Notes: generated from the letters alone by a model not told the origin. A stretch of 64,000 bases of DNA from DMER01 sp003451645 (GCA_031976175.1 DALYLR010000016.1:1-64000); one strand, 5' to 3'. Shown: positions 1 to 8,341, counted from the first letter of the stretch. Program-made: numbers and translations.

Positions 1-345
1 CTGACCAAAGGCTTTTCGAAGACGGCGCTCGCCTCAGCGGCTTTGGCCCTCGGCTTTGGATTTGGCGCGGTGCCGGCGCAGGCACGTGATGTCTGCGGCT
101 GGTATGCGATTGCCTTTTGCTCCAAAGGGTCGGGGCCCGCTTATGATTTCGCGGATCGTGGCTGGGGGCAGGTGATCAAGACAAATGCTTATCGCGGGTT
201 CCAGCGCGGCTTTTTCTGTGTCGTCAGCGGCCCGCAATCTCAGGCGAGCGCCAAGCGCGATGCCCGCCTTGCGCGCCAAAACGGGGTGTCGCGCTCCGCT
301 TACGTGAAGCGCGCCTGTACCGATGAGAGTAATGTCGGAGACTAA
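1..345 (+). CDS. Small secreted protein of unknown function, 5' end cut by the window
   Basis: The frame is open from base 1 and ends with TAA at 343-345. The first residues visible form a signal peptide: a basic stretch (LTKGFSKT), a hydrophobic Ala/Leu/Gly/Phe core, and an AQA cleavage site before RDVCGW. The mature part is about 85 residues with four cysteines, which suggests disulphides in the periplasm or outside. The ATG is probably just upstream of the window; a TTG at 43 would cut the signal peptide in half and is unlikely. I do not recognise the family. The gene converges on the PagL-like gene, with a strong hairpin directly after its stop. Confidence 0.6.
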   Translation: MTKGFSKTALASAALALGFGFGAVPAQARDVCGWYAIAFCSKGSGPAYDFADRGWGQVIKTNAYRGFQRGFFCVVSGPQSQASAKRDARLARQNGVSRSAYVKRACTDESNVGD

Positions 346-353
346 AAAATAAA

Positions 354-385
354 GGCCGGAGACTCCGCTTCGGAGTGCTCCGGCC
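354..385. terminator. Strong hairpin between convergent genes, probable terminator
   Basis: GGCCGGAG at 354-361 pairs with CTCCGGCC at 378-385, and inside it ACTCCG at 362-367 pairs with CGGAGT at 371-376 around a CTT loop. On the minus strand the hairpin is followed by a T-rich run (the A-rich stretch at 344-353), so it best fits termination of leftward transcription. It also lies only 8 bases past the rightward gene's stop. The rest of the gap to 597 shows nothing recognisable. Confidence 0.6.
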
Positions 386-597
386 CTCGTTCCTGCGCCA
401 AGCAGGTGCCTATGGTCATGCGCAACCGGGGGGGGAGGGTTGCGACGCCATCCGCATAAGGTCCACCAAGCGGGGGGCGTTTGATGGACGCGGGGGCGAT
501 GGGGGCATCGCCCGGCTCACATCATATGGGAATGCCTTGCGCCTCGCGCAAGTGGTCAAGGGCACCGTGTGATGATCGCATCTCTAAGGCCTTGAGT

Positions 598-1119
598 CTA
601 AAAGCGGTAGCCAACCCTCACGCCGACCATATTGATCCCTTCATTGCGGTCGGCCAAGCCAGCGTTTGAGGCATGGGCCAGATAGACCGACACCGAGGCG
701 TGGTCGCTAATGTCAATACCGGCCGAGGCTGAGGCGTGGATCAGTACGCGCGAGCCGAGTTCCTTGCGATCGGGATCGCTGGTCTTGAGTTCGCCCGTGT
801 GAACCGCGGCGCCAGCGCCCAGCTCCAAGAAAAACCCGCTGCCCAGTTTGCGCTGAACGGTCAGGCCGCCATAGGCCAACGACGTGTCGCCTCGGCTATT
901 GATCGACACGCCGGCATGCGGGCGTACCGGCCATGCCGGACCGATCCAGCCCAAATCGTTGAACAAAACCTCGCCATTGACGTTGAAGCCTTGCTCCTTG
1001 CGGTTGCCGAAAATCCCTGTGTCGTGATCGGTAATGCCAAGCCGGATTTCCGCTGCTTGTGCTGAGGTTGCCAAGATCAACGCCGCGAGTGCCGAAAGGC
1101 GCCAGCCAGAAAGTCTCAT
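598..1119 (-). CDS. PagL-like acyloxyacyl hydrolase (lipid A 3-O-deacylase)
   Basis: Outer-membrane beta-barrel of 173 residues. A signal peptide ends near residue 22 (ATSAQA before AEIRLG). The body has alternating strands with many Gly and aromatic residues, and it ends in Phe, the usual last residue of a barrel protein. The C-terminal segment YLAHASNAGL (146-155) carries the His-x-Ser pair (H149, S151) typical of PagL, and E160 in RNEGIN could be the acid of the triad; I am unsure of the acid because its spacing from Ser differs from the Pseudomonas enzyme. Known PagL enzymes remove the 3-O acyl chain of lipid A. Single gene, convergent with the preceding one. Confidence 0.8.
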   Translation of the reverse strand: MRLSGWRLSALAALILATSAQAAEIRLGITDHDTGIFGNRKEQGFNVNGEVLFNDLGWIGPAWPVRPHAGVSINSRGDTSLAYGGLTVQRKLGSGFFLELGAGAAVHTGELKTSDPDRKELGSRVLIHASASAGIDISDHASVSVYLAHASNAGLADRNEGINMVGVRVGYRF

Positions 1120-1288
1120 CGTCGCAATCCTCTTGGGCGGTCTAGCCTGTGTTCAATACCCGTTTTTCGACGGGGGTTATTAACAGAAAAATTGGTTGAA
1201 ACAATCTTAAGTGTCACGCCTTGGGTGAGGCGGTGCCGCTGACGTGGCCCTTGCGCAACGGCCCTCAAGGTCATAGCCTTTAATGGTT

Positions 1289-1320
1289 ACAGCCCTTCGG
1301 ACCCAGGTCCGGAGGGCTGT
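1289..1320. repeat. Long near-perfect hairpin in the pagL-greA intergenic region
   Basis: ACAGCCCTTCGGACC at 1289-1303 pairs with GGTCCGGAGGGCTGT at 1306-1320, with one G-T pair. The interval 1120-1483 is 364 bases between divergent genes, and this palindrome is the only clear structure in it. There is no good T-run on either side, so it may be a regulatory hairpin or a dispersed palindromic repeat rather than a terminator. The small open frames here have no ribosome site or family signal. Confidence 0.5.
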
Positions 1321-1483
1321 GGCGATTTTGGTCCGCCAGGTTATGCGAGGCCCGCGCTGCTTTGCCGTTACTGACATGTCCCGTGCCCGCCTGTCCCTTG
1401 TGTGGATTGCGGTGCGGCAATGCTTTGGCAAAGGGTGAGGGGCTCACGCGTGTGGAAAGCAAACGAAACGGAATTCACAATTC

Positions 1484-1960
1484 ATGTCCGATAAGATCCC
1501 AATGACCGCTGCTGGTTATGCCTCTCTCGAAGCGGAGTTGAAGACCCTCAAATCCGAGGAGCGCCCCAACATCATCAAGGCCATTCAGGAGGCGCGCGCG
1601 CATGGCGATCTGTCGGAGAATGCCGAGTATCATGCCGCCAAGGAGCGCCAGAGCTTTATCGAGGGCCGCATTTTGGAAATCGAAGACAAGATCGCGCGTG
1701 CGCAAGTGATCGATGTCTCGAAACTGTCCGGCAAGCAGGTCAAGTTCGGCGCGACCGTGACCTTGATCGACGAGGACACCGAGAAAAAGGCCAAATATCA
1801 GATCGTGGGCGACATCGAGGCCGACTTTGCCAAGGGCCGCATTTCGATCTCATCTCCGCTCGCACGTGCGCTCATTGGTAAGTCGGTGGGCGACAGCGTC
1901 GATGTGACGACCCCGTCTGGCGGGCGCACTTACGAGATCGCCAAGGTCGAATGGAAGTAG
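1484..1960 (+). CDS. greA: Transcription elongation factor GreA
   Basis: 158 residues, the normal GreA length. The N-terminal antiparallel coiled coil runs over residues 1-75 and contains the conserved stretch GDLSENAEYHAAKERQ, whose tip acidic residues enter the RNA polymerase secondary channel. The C-terminal FKBP-like globular part follows (VTLIDEDTEKKAKYQIVG, then ISISSPLARALIGKSVGD). GreA rescues backtracked RNA polymerase by stimulating cleavage of the 3' end of the RNA. Starts ATG at 1484 without a clear Shine-Dalgarno. Transcribed alone. Confidence 0.98.
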   Translation: MSDKIPMTAAGYASLEAELKTLKSEERPNIIKAIQEARAHGDLSENAEYHAAKERQSFIEGRILEIEDKIARAQVIDVSKLSGKQVKFGATVTLIDEDTEKKAKYQIVGDIEADFAKGRISISSPLARALIGKSVGDSVDVTTPSGGRTYEIAKVEWK

Positions 1961-2007
1961 CCGGCGGCGCTGCTCATCCCTGAAAGCTGCTTTGCGCGTG
2001 AGCACCC

Positions 2008-2976
2008 TCATGGCCTGCGGCGTTGGGCGGCTGTTTCGGGGTCGAGCAGCGGCTCGACCGCCACGCGCGCGCGTTCATAATCGAGGATCACGCGGCGGCT
2101 GCGCAACATGTCGATCCCGATCAAAAGCGCTGGCGTTTGCCCCAAGCCGATTTGCTCAAAGACCGGCAGCTCGCTCACCAATATCTCCCGGCTGTTCCAG
2201 CGGATAGGGCCAAGCTTGATCTGGCGCACCTCGCGGCCCTCGGTCGCGAGGCGGGTGCCCTGAACACCCTTGAGCTGCAGTGACACCGTCTCATCGATCC
2301 GCACGCCGCGGCGGGCCAGCAAGCGGCCCAGGCTCTCATTTGCAATGCTCTTTTGCGCGCCGGTATCCAGGAACGCCGTCGCCCGGTGCCCATCGACCTC
2401 GGCCGGGAGCATGATAAAGCCGTACTCATTGAACTGGCCTTTGACATAGCCGGAGCGGAAGGGGCGCAAATTGGCTGAGGGCGGATAGAATCTCAGTTCC
2501 TGCGAGCGCAGATCGAGGTCCACCATGAAATTACTCAGGAAGTCCGCCGCAAGGACACCCTTGACCGGCAAATCGCCTGGAAGTTCCAAGGAAATGCCCA
2601 AAAGGTCTTTGACCTGGACGCCCGCTGTGATGATCGAGGCAATCGGCACATAGCGCGTCTCAACACGGCCCTGCACGGTAATCGCAAAGACTGTCGTGCC
2701 CGTTTGTGGGGTCAGGTTCAATTGCTGAAGCAGAGACGGTGCAACAACGGTGTGGCTGGCTGCCGTGTCGATGAGGAACTCAAACGGCCCTTGCCGGTTG
2801 ACCTTTACGCGTACGCCAGGCCGTCCCGCGGAGAGCAGCAAGGTTGGCGCCGAGCCATAGGCCTCCGGTTTGGACGGCTGTGCCAGCGCCGGTGACTGCA
2901 TCCCAGCCGCGAGCGCAATCAGGGCCAAGACTGCCCATACTAAAGATGCACCAAATCTTCCTATGTGTCTTGCCAT
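2008..2976 (-). CDS. Secreted retropepsin-like aspartyl protease with two catalytic half-sites
   Basis: Read from ATG at 2976, 322 residues. A signal peptide covers about residues 1-33 (MARHIGRFG, a hydrophobic core, then SPALAQ). Two copies of the aspartyl-protease motif are present: FLIDTAASHTVV with D70 and AFLDTGAQKSIAN with D204, so both half-sites lie in one chain rather than in a dimer. The protein probably acts in the periplasm; the substrate is unknown. Longer frames start at ATG 3009 or TTG 3039 and would add a non-signal N-terminus, which is why I prefer 2976. Confidence 0.75.
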   Translation of the reverse strand: MARHIGRFGASLVWAVLALIALAAGMQSPALAQPSKPEAYGSAPTLLLSAGRPGVRVKVNRQGPFEFLIDTAASHTVVAPSLLQQLNLTPQTGTTVFAITVQGRVETRYVPIASIITAGVQVKDLLGISLELPGDLPVKGVLAADFLSNFMVDLDLRSQELRFYPPSANLRPFRSGYVKGQFNEYGFIMLPAEVDGHRATAFLDTGAQKSIANESLGRLLARRGVRIDETVSLQLKGVQGTRLATEGREVRQIKLGPIRWNSREILVSELPVFEQIGLGQTPALLIGIDMLRSRRVILDYERARVAVEPLLDPETAAQRRRP

Positions 2977-3055
2977 GTCCCCCGACGCCCGGTTGGCCGC
3001 TACACCCATAGCCAAGCACCGGGGGCCCCTGAAGGCCAAGCATTATTTGCGCGGT

Positions 3056-3532
3056 CTATTCCTCTGGCACCGGCACGCCTGGTTCCGTCTTGACCGGCCG
3101 CAACACGAGCGCGGTCTTGACCGAGGCAACATTCTTGGCCGTCGTCAGCTGCGTGCTCACAAAGCGCTGCCAAGCCTCAAGGTCGCGCGCCACGCACTTC
3201 AAGATAAAGTCGATCTCGCCCGACAGCATCGTGCATTCGCGCACCACCGGCCATCCCGCGACCTGCGCTTCAAAGGCCCGCAGATCGCTATCCGCCTGGC
3301 TGTGAAGGCCCACCATGGCAAAGGCCATGACCTCATAACCCAACATCTTTGGGTCCAAATCCGCGTGGTAGCCCCGGATGAAGCCCGCCTCTTCCAACGC
3401 CCTTACACGCCTGAGGCACGGCGGCGCTGAGATCTTCGCGCGCCGGGAGAGCTCCACATTGGTGATACGGCCATCAGTTTGTAATTCGCTCAGGATGCGC
3501 CGGTCGATAGGATCAAGCTTGATGCGTTGCAT
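3056..3532 (-). CDS. Lrp/AsnC family transcriptional regulator
   Basis: 158 residues from ATG 3532 (MQRIKLDPIDRRIL); an upstream TTG at 3574 would add 14 residues unlike the family. The N-terminal helix-turn-helix is at about residues 6-60 (ILSELQTDGRITNVELSRR, then SAPPCLRRVRALEEAGFI) and the C-terminal RAM ligand-binding domain at about 70-150. Members bind amino acids and form octamers or dimers on DNA. The regulator stands upstream of, and divergent from, the ELM1-type gene; its target is not shown by the sequence. Confidence 0.92.
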   Translation of the reverse strand: MQRIKLDPIDRRILSELQTDGRITNVELSRRAKISAPPCLRRVRALEEAGFIRGYHADLDPKMLGYEVMAFAMVGLHSQADSDLRAFEAQVAGWPVVRECTMLSGEIDFILKCVARDLEAWQRFVSTQLTTAKNVASVKTALVLRPVKTEPGVPVPEE

Positions 3533-3645
3533 GGTTTGCCGTGCTAAGAGAGGCTCTGGTTCGCGCTGTAGCAATCTATAGCCTGTGATTTGGCCTTGTT
3601 CAGCAACAAAATTTCAAACCTTGGTGTGATTGTGACGGAGATTAC

Positions 3646-4620
3646 GTGTCGCCACCCGCTCCTTTAGAGGCCCCCTCGCGCAGGGTGTGGGCGATCTCCG
3701 ATGGCCGGGCTGGGCTGGAGGCGCAAGTGGTGGGCTTGGCTGAGGCTCTGGGCCTGCCTTTTGAGGTCAAGGTCGTAAGGCCAGGGCTTCCATGGACGCT
3801 TATGCCCGTCACACTTTGGCCGTCGCCCTTTTCCGCTCTGAGGGCTGGTTCGTCGCGCTTTGAGCCGCCTTGGCCGGCCGCCGTCATCGGCTGTGGCTGG
3901 CGGTCGATCCCTTATGTTCTGGCGATCAAGCGGTTGTCTAAAGGGCGCACCTTGGCCGTGCAGACGCAGCACCCTCGTATCGCGACCCGGCTGTTCGACA
4001 TTATCGTGGCGCCCGAACATGACCGCCTTTCCGGACCCAATGTGTTCCCGATCCTCGGCAGTCCAAACCGGGTGACCCCCCAAAAGCTCGCTGCGGCGGC
4101 GGCTGAATGGGCGCCCGTGCTGGCCGACCGTCCCAGCCCGCGCGTGGCAGTCCTGATCGGCGGCACCAGCAAGGCCTATCGCCTGACCGCTCAGCGTATG
4201 GCCGAGATCGCGGATCAGCTCGCCGCCCTCCAGGCCTCAGGCGCCAGTCTGATGGTCACCACGTCGCGGCGCACGGGCCCGCAGGCAACCAAAGTTCTCG
4301 TCGAACGTTTGGCGGGCACTGGCGCCTATTTGTGGACAGGGCAGGGGCCTAATCCCTATTTCGGCCTGCTCGGTCTTGCCGATGCCATCCTTGTGACCGC
4401 TGATTCGACCAACATGATTACGGAGGCGGCGGCGACAGGCAAACCGGTCCACATCTTGCCTCTGCTGCGCGGGTCCATGAAATTTGGCCGCTTCCATGAG
4501 GCCCTCGTCGACCGTGGCATTGCGAGGCCCTTCACAGGCCGCCTCGAGAAATGGGCCTATCCGCCACTCGTGGAAACTGAACGCGCGGCAGCCTTCATCC
4601 GATCCCGCTTGGATTTGTAA
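3646..4620 (+). CDS. ELM1-type (mitochondrial fission ELM1 family) protein, GT-B fold
   Basis: 324 residues. Start GTG 3646 with ACGGAG 5 bases upstream. VWAISDGRAGLEAQVVGLAE near the N-terminus and the C-terminal block DAILVTADSTNMITEAAATG are hallmarks of the ELM1 family, which has a glycosyltransferase-B-like fold. The family is named for a plant protein that recruits the dynamin DRP3 to mitochondria, and bacterial members are common in Alphaproteobacteria. Their biochemical role is not established; a link to envelope glycan chemistry is inference from the fold. Stands alone. Confidence 0.88.
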   Translation: MSPPAPLEAPSRRVWAISDGRAGLEAQVVGLAEALGLPFEVKVVRPGLPWTLMPVTLWPSPFSALRAGSSRFEPPWPAAVIGCGWRSIPYVLAIKRLSKGRTLAVQTQHPRIATRLFDIIVAPEHDRLSGPNVFPILGSPNRVTPQKLAAAAAEWAPVLADRPSPRVAVLIGGTSKAYRLTAQRMAEIADQLAALQASGASLMVTTSRRTGPQATKVLVERLAGTGAYLWTGQGPNPYFGLLGLADAILVTADSTNMITEAAATGKPVHILPLLRGSMKFGRFHEALVDRGIARPFTGRLEKWAYPPLVETERAAAFIRSRLDL

Positions 4621-4753
4621 CCAATTTCAACATCCCGCGATTTAACCGAACGCCCCGCTTGCGCTCCCTGCTCAGGCGCCTTAACTGACAACGGGTCAGC
4701 GGCGGGGTCTCCTGGTTGCGCGCACCTGCCCCCGATCAATGAGAGGCTGCAAG

Positions 4754-5737
4754 ATGGATAGTCCGGTCCGCCACGTCAAAGTCCTGATCCTAGGGTCTGG
4801 CCCTGCCGGTTACACGGCCGCGATCTATGCCGCGCGCGCCATGCTGGAGCCCTTACTTGTCGCCGGTCTGCAGCCGGGCGGGCAGCTGACCGTCACCAAT
4901 GATGTCGAGAATTACCCGGGCTTTGCCGAGGCCGTCCAAGGCCCCTGGCTGATGGAGCAAATGCGCGCGCAAGCGGCCCATGTGGGCACCCAGTTCGCAG
5001 AGGACGTGATCGTCAAGGCGGAGCTCGATCAGCGGCCCTTCCGCCTCACTGGCGACAGCGGGACCATTTATACTTGCGATGCGCTTGTGATCGCCACAGG
5101 TGCGCAGGCGCGCTGGCTTGGCATCGACAGCGAGCAGACCTATCGCGGCCATGGCGTGTCGGCCTGCGCCACTTGCGACGGGTTCTTCTACCGCGGCAAG
5201 GAGGTTGTCGTGGTGGGCGGCGGCAATACGGCGGTAGAGGAGGCGCTATTCCTCACCAATTTCGCTACCAAGGTCACGCTGGTGCACCGGCGCGATAGTC
5301 TGCGGGCGGAGAAAATCGGTCAGCAGCGCTTGTTCAACCACCCCAAGATCAACGTCGTCTGGGACAGCGTGATCGATGAAGTGCAAGGCTCCGCCGACCC
5401 CAAGACCGTCACCGGCGTCCAGCTCAAAAACCTAAAGACGGGCGAGGCGCAGACCTTGTCCGCCGATGGGGTCTTTGTTGCCATTGGCCATGTTCCGGCG
5501 ACGGAGCTTTTCAAGGGGCAGCTCGATATGGACCCTGAGGGCTACATCCTCACCAAGCCGGATTCGACCGCCACCACGATCCCCGGCGTCTATGCGGCAG
5601 GCGATGTCAAGGACAAGGTCTACCGCCAAGCGGTGACGGCCGCAGGCATGGGCTGCATGGCGGCGCTGGAAGCAGAAAAATTTCTCGCCCATCAAGAGGC
5701 GAAAGACAAAGAGAGTGCGGAGGCGCAGGCCGCCTAA
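4754..5737 (+). CDS. trxB: Thioredoxin-disulfide reductase TrxB
   Basis: 327 residues from ATG 4754, chosen over ATG 4739 because GAGAGG at 4741-4746 is well placed for it. The N-terminal FAD site is ILGSGPAGYTAA; the redox-active pair is C138/C141 in ACATCDGFF; the NADPH site is VVVVGGGNTAVEEA followed by VHRRDSLRA; and the C-terminal FAD motif is IPGVYAAGDVKDK. The enzyme passes electrons from NADPH to thioredoxin in the cytoplasm. The lysR gene starts 81 bases downstream on the same strand, so the two may be cotranscribed. Confidence 0.97.
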   Translation: MDSPVRHVKVLILGSGPAGYTAAIYAARAMLEPLLVAGLQPGGQLTVTNDVENYPGFAEAVQGPWLMEQMRAQAAHVGTQFAEDVIVKAELDQRPFRLTGDSGTIYTCDALVIATGAQARWLGIDSEQTYRGHGVSACATCDGFFYRGKEVVVVGGGNTAVEEALFLTNFATKVTLVHRRDSLRAEKIGQQRLFNHPKINVVWDSVIDEVQGSADPKTVTGVQLKNLKTGEAQTLSADGVFVAIGHVPATELFKGQLDMDPEGYILTKPDSTATTIPGVYAAGDVKDKVYRQAVTAAGMGCMAALEAEKFLAHQEAKDKESAEAQAA

Positions 5738-5818
5738 CGCGCGGCGCGGCTTTGCGGGAAACGGACAGGACGGCCGGAATGGCAGCCACATCTGGTGGCC
5801 TCAACAGGATCGATCGTC

Positions 5819-6706
5819 ATGGATTTGGACAAGTTGCGGGTGTTTCATGCGGTGGTGGAGGCAAAAAGCTTCACCCATGCGGCGGACGAGCTCCGGCTCA
5901 ATCAGTCCACCGTCAGCCGCCAGGTCAGCGCGCTTGAGGAAGAACTGGGCATCACCTTGTTTCAGCGCCATGCGCGGGGGCTGAACCTCACCGAGCAGGG
6001 GGAGATGCTGCATGGCGCCACCAAGGAAATCTTCGGCATTGTCGCGCGCACGCAAAGCGCGCTGACCGACAGCCGGGAAAAGCCCAAAGGCGTCTTCAAG
6101 GTCACGGCAACGGTGGGCTTTGGCACGCATTGGCTCATGCCTCGCATGCGCGATTTCATTGAGAGCTATCCCGATATCGAGCTGCAGGTGATCCTGGCGG
6201 ACGAGGAACTGAACCTCAGCGACCGTGAGGCGGATGTGGCGATCCGCATGCGCCAGCCCGTTGAGCCCGACCTGATCCAGCGCAAATTATTCGATGTGCG
6301 CTATCACATCTATGCGTCCAAGGATTATCTCCACAGGCGGGGCGAGCCGCGCAGTATCGAGGATCTCGACCGGCACGCGCTCATCACCTATGGGGATGCG
6401 CCGAGCGAAATCCGCTCCGTGAATTGGCTCGCCGATGTGGGCCGCAACGGCTCCGGCCCGCGCACGCCGGCCGTCACTGTCAATCAGCTCACCGCGATGT
6501 TGCTGTTGTGTGAGGCAGGCGTGGGTTTGGCCTGCCTGCCCGATTATCTCACCCACGGCAATGACCGCTTGGTGCGCTTGCTCTGTACGATCGACGGCCC
6601 CACCTTCGGCGTGCATTTGTGTTACCCCGAGAGCTTGAAGGGCTCCAAACGGGTCAGCGTCTTCCGCGAGTTCATTTTGCGTTTGGCGCGCGATTGGACG
6701 TTCTGA
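5819..6706 (+). CDS. LysR family transcriptional regulator
   Basis: 295 residues from ATG 5819 (MDLDKLRVFHAVVEAKSFT). The N-terminal winged helix-turn-helix (residues about 2-60: HAADELRLNQSTVSRQVSAL) is followed by a LysR substrate-binding domain (about 90-290). A GTG at 5795 would give 8 extra residues. It lies just behind trxB on the same strand rather than divergent from a target, so its regulon cannot be read from position alone; a redox link is only an inference. A two-tier hairpin follows the stop. Confidence 0.93.
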   Translation: MDLDKLRVFHAVVEAKSFTHAADELRLNQSTVSRQVSALEEELGITLFQRHARGLNLTEQGEMLHGATKEIFGIVARTQSALTDSREKPKGVFKVTATVGFGTHWLMPRMRDFIESYPDIELQVILADEELNLSDREADVAIRMRQPVEPDLIQRKLFDVRYHIYASKDYLHRRGEPRSIEDLDRHALITYGDAPSEIRSVNWLADVGRNGSGPRTPAVTVNQLTAMLLLCEAGVGLACLPDYLTHGNDRLVRLLCTIDGPTFGVHLCYPESLKGSKRVSVFREFILRLARDWTF

Positions 6707-6713
6707 GGGGACG

Positions 6714-6763
6714 AGCGCAACGGGCGATCAAATCACTTCGATTTGAGAGCGGAAAGTTGCGCT
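6714..6763. terminator. Two-tier hairpin after the lysR gene, probable bidirectional terminator
   Basis: AGCGCAAC at 6714-6721 pairs with GTTGCGCT at 6756-6763, and inside it TCAAATC at 6728-6734 pairs with GATTTGA at 6740-6746. It sits in the 113 bp gap between convergent genes. There is no long T-run, so intrinsic termination is likely but not certain; a palindromic intergenic repeat is the alternative. Confidence 0.45.
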
Positions 6764-6819
6764 AACTTATTGAATTGCCGTGCAGCGTAATCGCGGTCAG
6801 TTGACTGTTTTGCTTCCAA

Positions 6820-7206
6820 CTAACCGCGCATGCGGTCGACCTTGTCGAAATATTTGCGCGCATAGGCGACCAATTGGCCATCGGTGGGATGGTCGACCGT
6901 CTCGACGCCCACCACTTTTGCCTCAACCCCATGCGCATGTTTGTGCAAGTGGCGCATTAGCTCCAATTTGGCCTTAGCCGGGCCCGTGATCAGGATTTCT
7001 TGCGGGGCCTGCAGGTGGCTCACAATCTCCTCGAAAAAGTGCTTGTCGCCCTCCGAATGGCCTGAGCCCAGCACACCATGTTTGTGGTGGACTTGGCGAT
7101 GGTGGGGATGGGCGTGGACGGTGAACTTTTCAACCTCGTCCGTGCCGATCTCGAAAATGCGGGCCTCGCGATGATCGAGCCAGACGGCCGCGTGATAATG
7201 GGTCAT
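6820..7206 (-). CDS. Host-attachment/translational-machinery type small protein
   Basis: 128 residues from ATG 7206 with GGAGAGG 5 bases upstream. MTHYHAAVWLDHREARIF at the start and EILITGPAKAKLELMRHL in the middle match the family annotated as 'required for attachment to host cells' or 'translational machinery protein', which has an eRF1/Dom34-like fold. His-rich region at about residues 29-50 (HAHPHHRQVHHKHG) could bind metal. The biological role in this genome is unknown. Confidence 0.75.
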   Translation of the reverse strand: MTHYHAAVWLDHREARIFEIGTDEVEKFTVHAHPHHRQVHHKHGVLGSGHSEGDKHFFEEIVSHLQAPQEILITGPAKAKLELMRHLHKHAHGVEAKVVGVETVDHPTDGQLVAYARKYFDKVDRMRG

Positions 7207-7373
7207 GAGCCTCTCCTTGAGATTGAGATATCCCACAGATGGGCCCTCGCTTCCGTCCGCGCTTTGAGGTGGATCAAGAGTGGGGCATCGTTATCCCGAT
7301 GAGGCCCGCTCAGGCCGCGCGCTGTCCAAGAATCCCGTCATCCTGAGGCGTCCGGCACCATTAGGGGCGCGGT

Positions 7374-7556
7374 CTATTTACGCTCAACAGAGCGCGCGCG
7401 CTCTTCGCCTTCTAGTGTGCGGCTTAGCGCAAGAAACGCATCTGCTTCCAACTCGTCCGCAAGCTGGTTGAGGCGTGCCGGGTCAATGCCTTTGCGCAGG
7501 CCAAGTTGGCGCGTTTGCATGTCAAAAGGGGGTTCATTGGAGGTCTTGTGGTGCAT
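7374..7556 (-). CDS. Small hypothetical protein (60 aa)
   Basis: ATG at 7556 with AAGGACGG 5-7 bases upstream, a good ribosome site. The product is 60 residues, largely helical and charged (RKGIDPARLNQLADELEADA), ending RSVERK. A second in-frame Met at residue 13 is possible. I do not recognise a family. It marks the left side of a pocket of small genes and transposase relics. Confidence 0.5.
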   Translation of the reverse strand: MHHKTSNEPPFDMQTRQLGLRKGIDPARLNQLADELEADAFLALSRTLEGEERARSVERK

Positions 7557-7623
7557 TAGACCGTCCTTGTAGGCCTCATGTGTGCCTCTTTGAAGCCTTG
7601 GCGGTGGCGCTGCGTCGCGTCGC

Positions 7624-7683
7624 GGCGATGTGCATTTGCAGCGCTACTTGAACGAATTCGACTTCCGCTATAACGCGCGCGAA
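7624..7683 (+). mobile_element. Relic of an IS1595-type (ISXO2-like) transposase C-terminus
   Basis: The plus-strand frame encodes DVHLQRYLNEFDFRYNAR, which resembles the highly conserved C-terminal end of ISXO2-like/IS1595 transposases (HLxRYLxEFDFRYNxR). Nothing upstream in frame continues the transposase (a stop lies about 10 codons before), and the similarity stops after NAR. Only about 20 codons survive. It abuts an opposite-strand relic of another transposase. Confidence 0.6.
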
Positions 7684-7707
7684 GATCAACGACTTCGAAC
7701 GCCGCGA

Positions 7708-7764
7708 CCGCGCCAAACGCTCTCGACCATGCGGGGTCAAACGGGCATTCTTGTGAATGTTCAT
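7708..7764 (-). pseudogene. Relic of an IS481-type transposase N-terminus
   Basis: ATG at 7764 is preceded by CAGGAGGA, an excellent ribosome site, and opens MNIHKNARLTPHGRERLAR, the typical start of IS481-family integrase/transposases. After about 19 codons the similarity ends and the frame runs on to 7576 through unrelated sequence, including the antisense of the IS1595 relic. The start and ribosome site are intact, so a short chimeric peptide of about 62 residues could still be made, but no catalytic DDE residues remain. Confidence 0.6.
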
Positions 7765-7907
7765 CCGGTCCTCCTGAAAGTTTGCTGTGGCTTTGACACC
7801 TTCAGCTTCTTCCAACCGGACCGGATGGACAACCTATTGAGAGATCACAGCTAGAGCCTTTAAGCGATTTATCGACAAAACGGCCAGCAAAAACGGTGGA
7901 TAAATTT

Positions 7908-8162
7908 TCAAATTTTACGCGAGGATTCTTTCTTGTTCCCGGTAAAATGTTGAAGGAGGCGGGTGATTCGCAAGAGAAACCCGCCTCCAGGAATTGTGCC
8001 AGAGTGTTCGATCTCGCCTCTGTATTGCGCCCAGGCCATCGCCTTCAAACGACCCCTTGCGTCGTCCAGATTACGAGCGCGAATTTCTAGCGCCCATTCC
8101 GCCCCTTCGTGCCGGTACTCGAAAAGATACCGGCGTCTCGAATCATCTAAGAGGTGTTTCAT
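7908..8162 (-). CDS. Small conserved hypothetical protein (84 aa)
   Basis: 84 residues. The central block YLFEYRHEGAEWALEIRAR followed by LKAMAWAQYRGEI resembles small uncharacterised proteins I associate with Alphaproteobacteria. The ATG at 8162 overlaps the ATG of the divergent gene at 8161 on the same CATG, so each mRNA leader would have to lie in the other gene. The ribosome site on this strand is weak. No other in-frame start is usable. Function unknown. Confidence 0.6.
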   Translation of the reverse strand: MKHLLDDSRRRYLFEYRHEGAEWALEIRARNLDDARGRLKAMAWAQYRGEIEHSGTIPGGGFLLRITRLLQHFTGNKKESSRKI

Positions 8163-8328
8163 GTACTACTATCTCTACCGTGACCCTGACCACCAATGGC
8201 GCTGGACTCTGTATGCGGCGAACAACCGTAAGATTGCCAATTCAGGGGAAGGCTACCTCAACAAGGCAGATGCCCAAGCCGCGATATCTCTCGTAAAAGG
8301 CTCGGCCTACGCCCCTGTGAAGGAGTAA
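8161..8328 (+). CDS. DUF1508/YegP-like small protein
   Basis: 55 residues from ATG 8161 with AAGAGG 6 bases upstream. The sequence YYYLYRDPDHQWRWTLYAAN, then IANSGEGYLNKADAQAAI, is one copy of the YegP (DUF1508) fold, a short beta-sheet domain whose function is unknown. The start codon overlaps, on the opposite strand, that of the preceding gene. Confidence 0.8.
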   Translation: MYYYLYRDPDHQWRWTLYAANNRKIANSGEGYLNKADAQAAISLVKGSAYAPVKE

Positions 8329-8341
8329 CGCGCCGACTCAC

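Noticed and set aside
375..669. Two short plus-strand frames between the first two genes
   Set aside because: No ribosome sites, and the second overlaps the antisense of the PagL-like gene's C-terminus.
1207..1462. Two short minus-strand frames before pagL
   Set aside because: No ribosome site, and they span the long palindrome; the translations look random.
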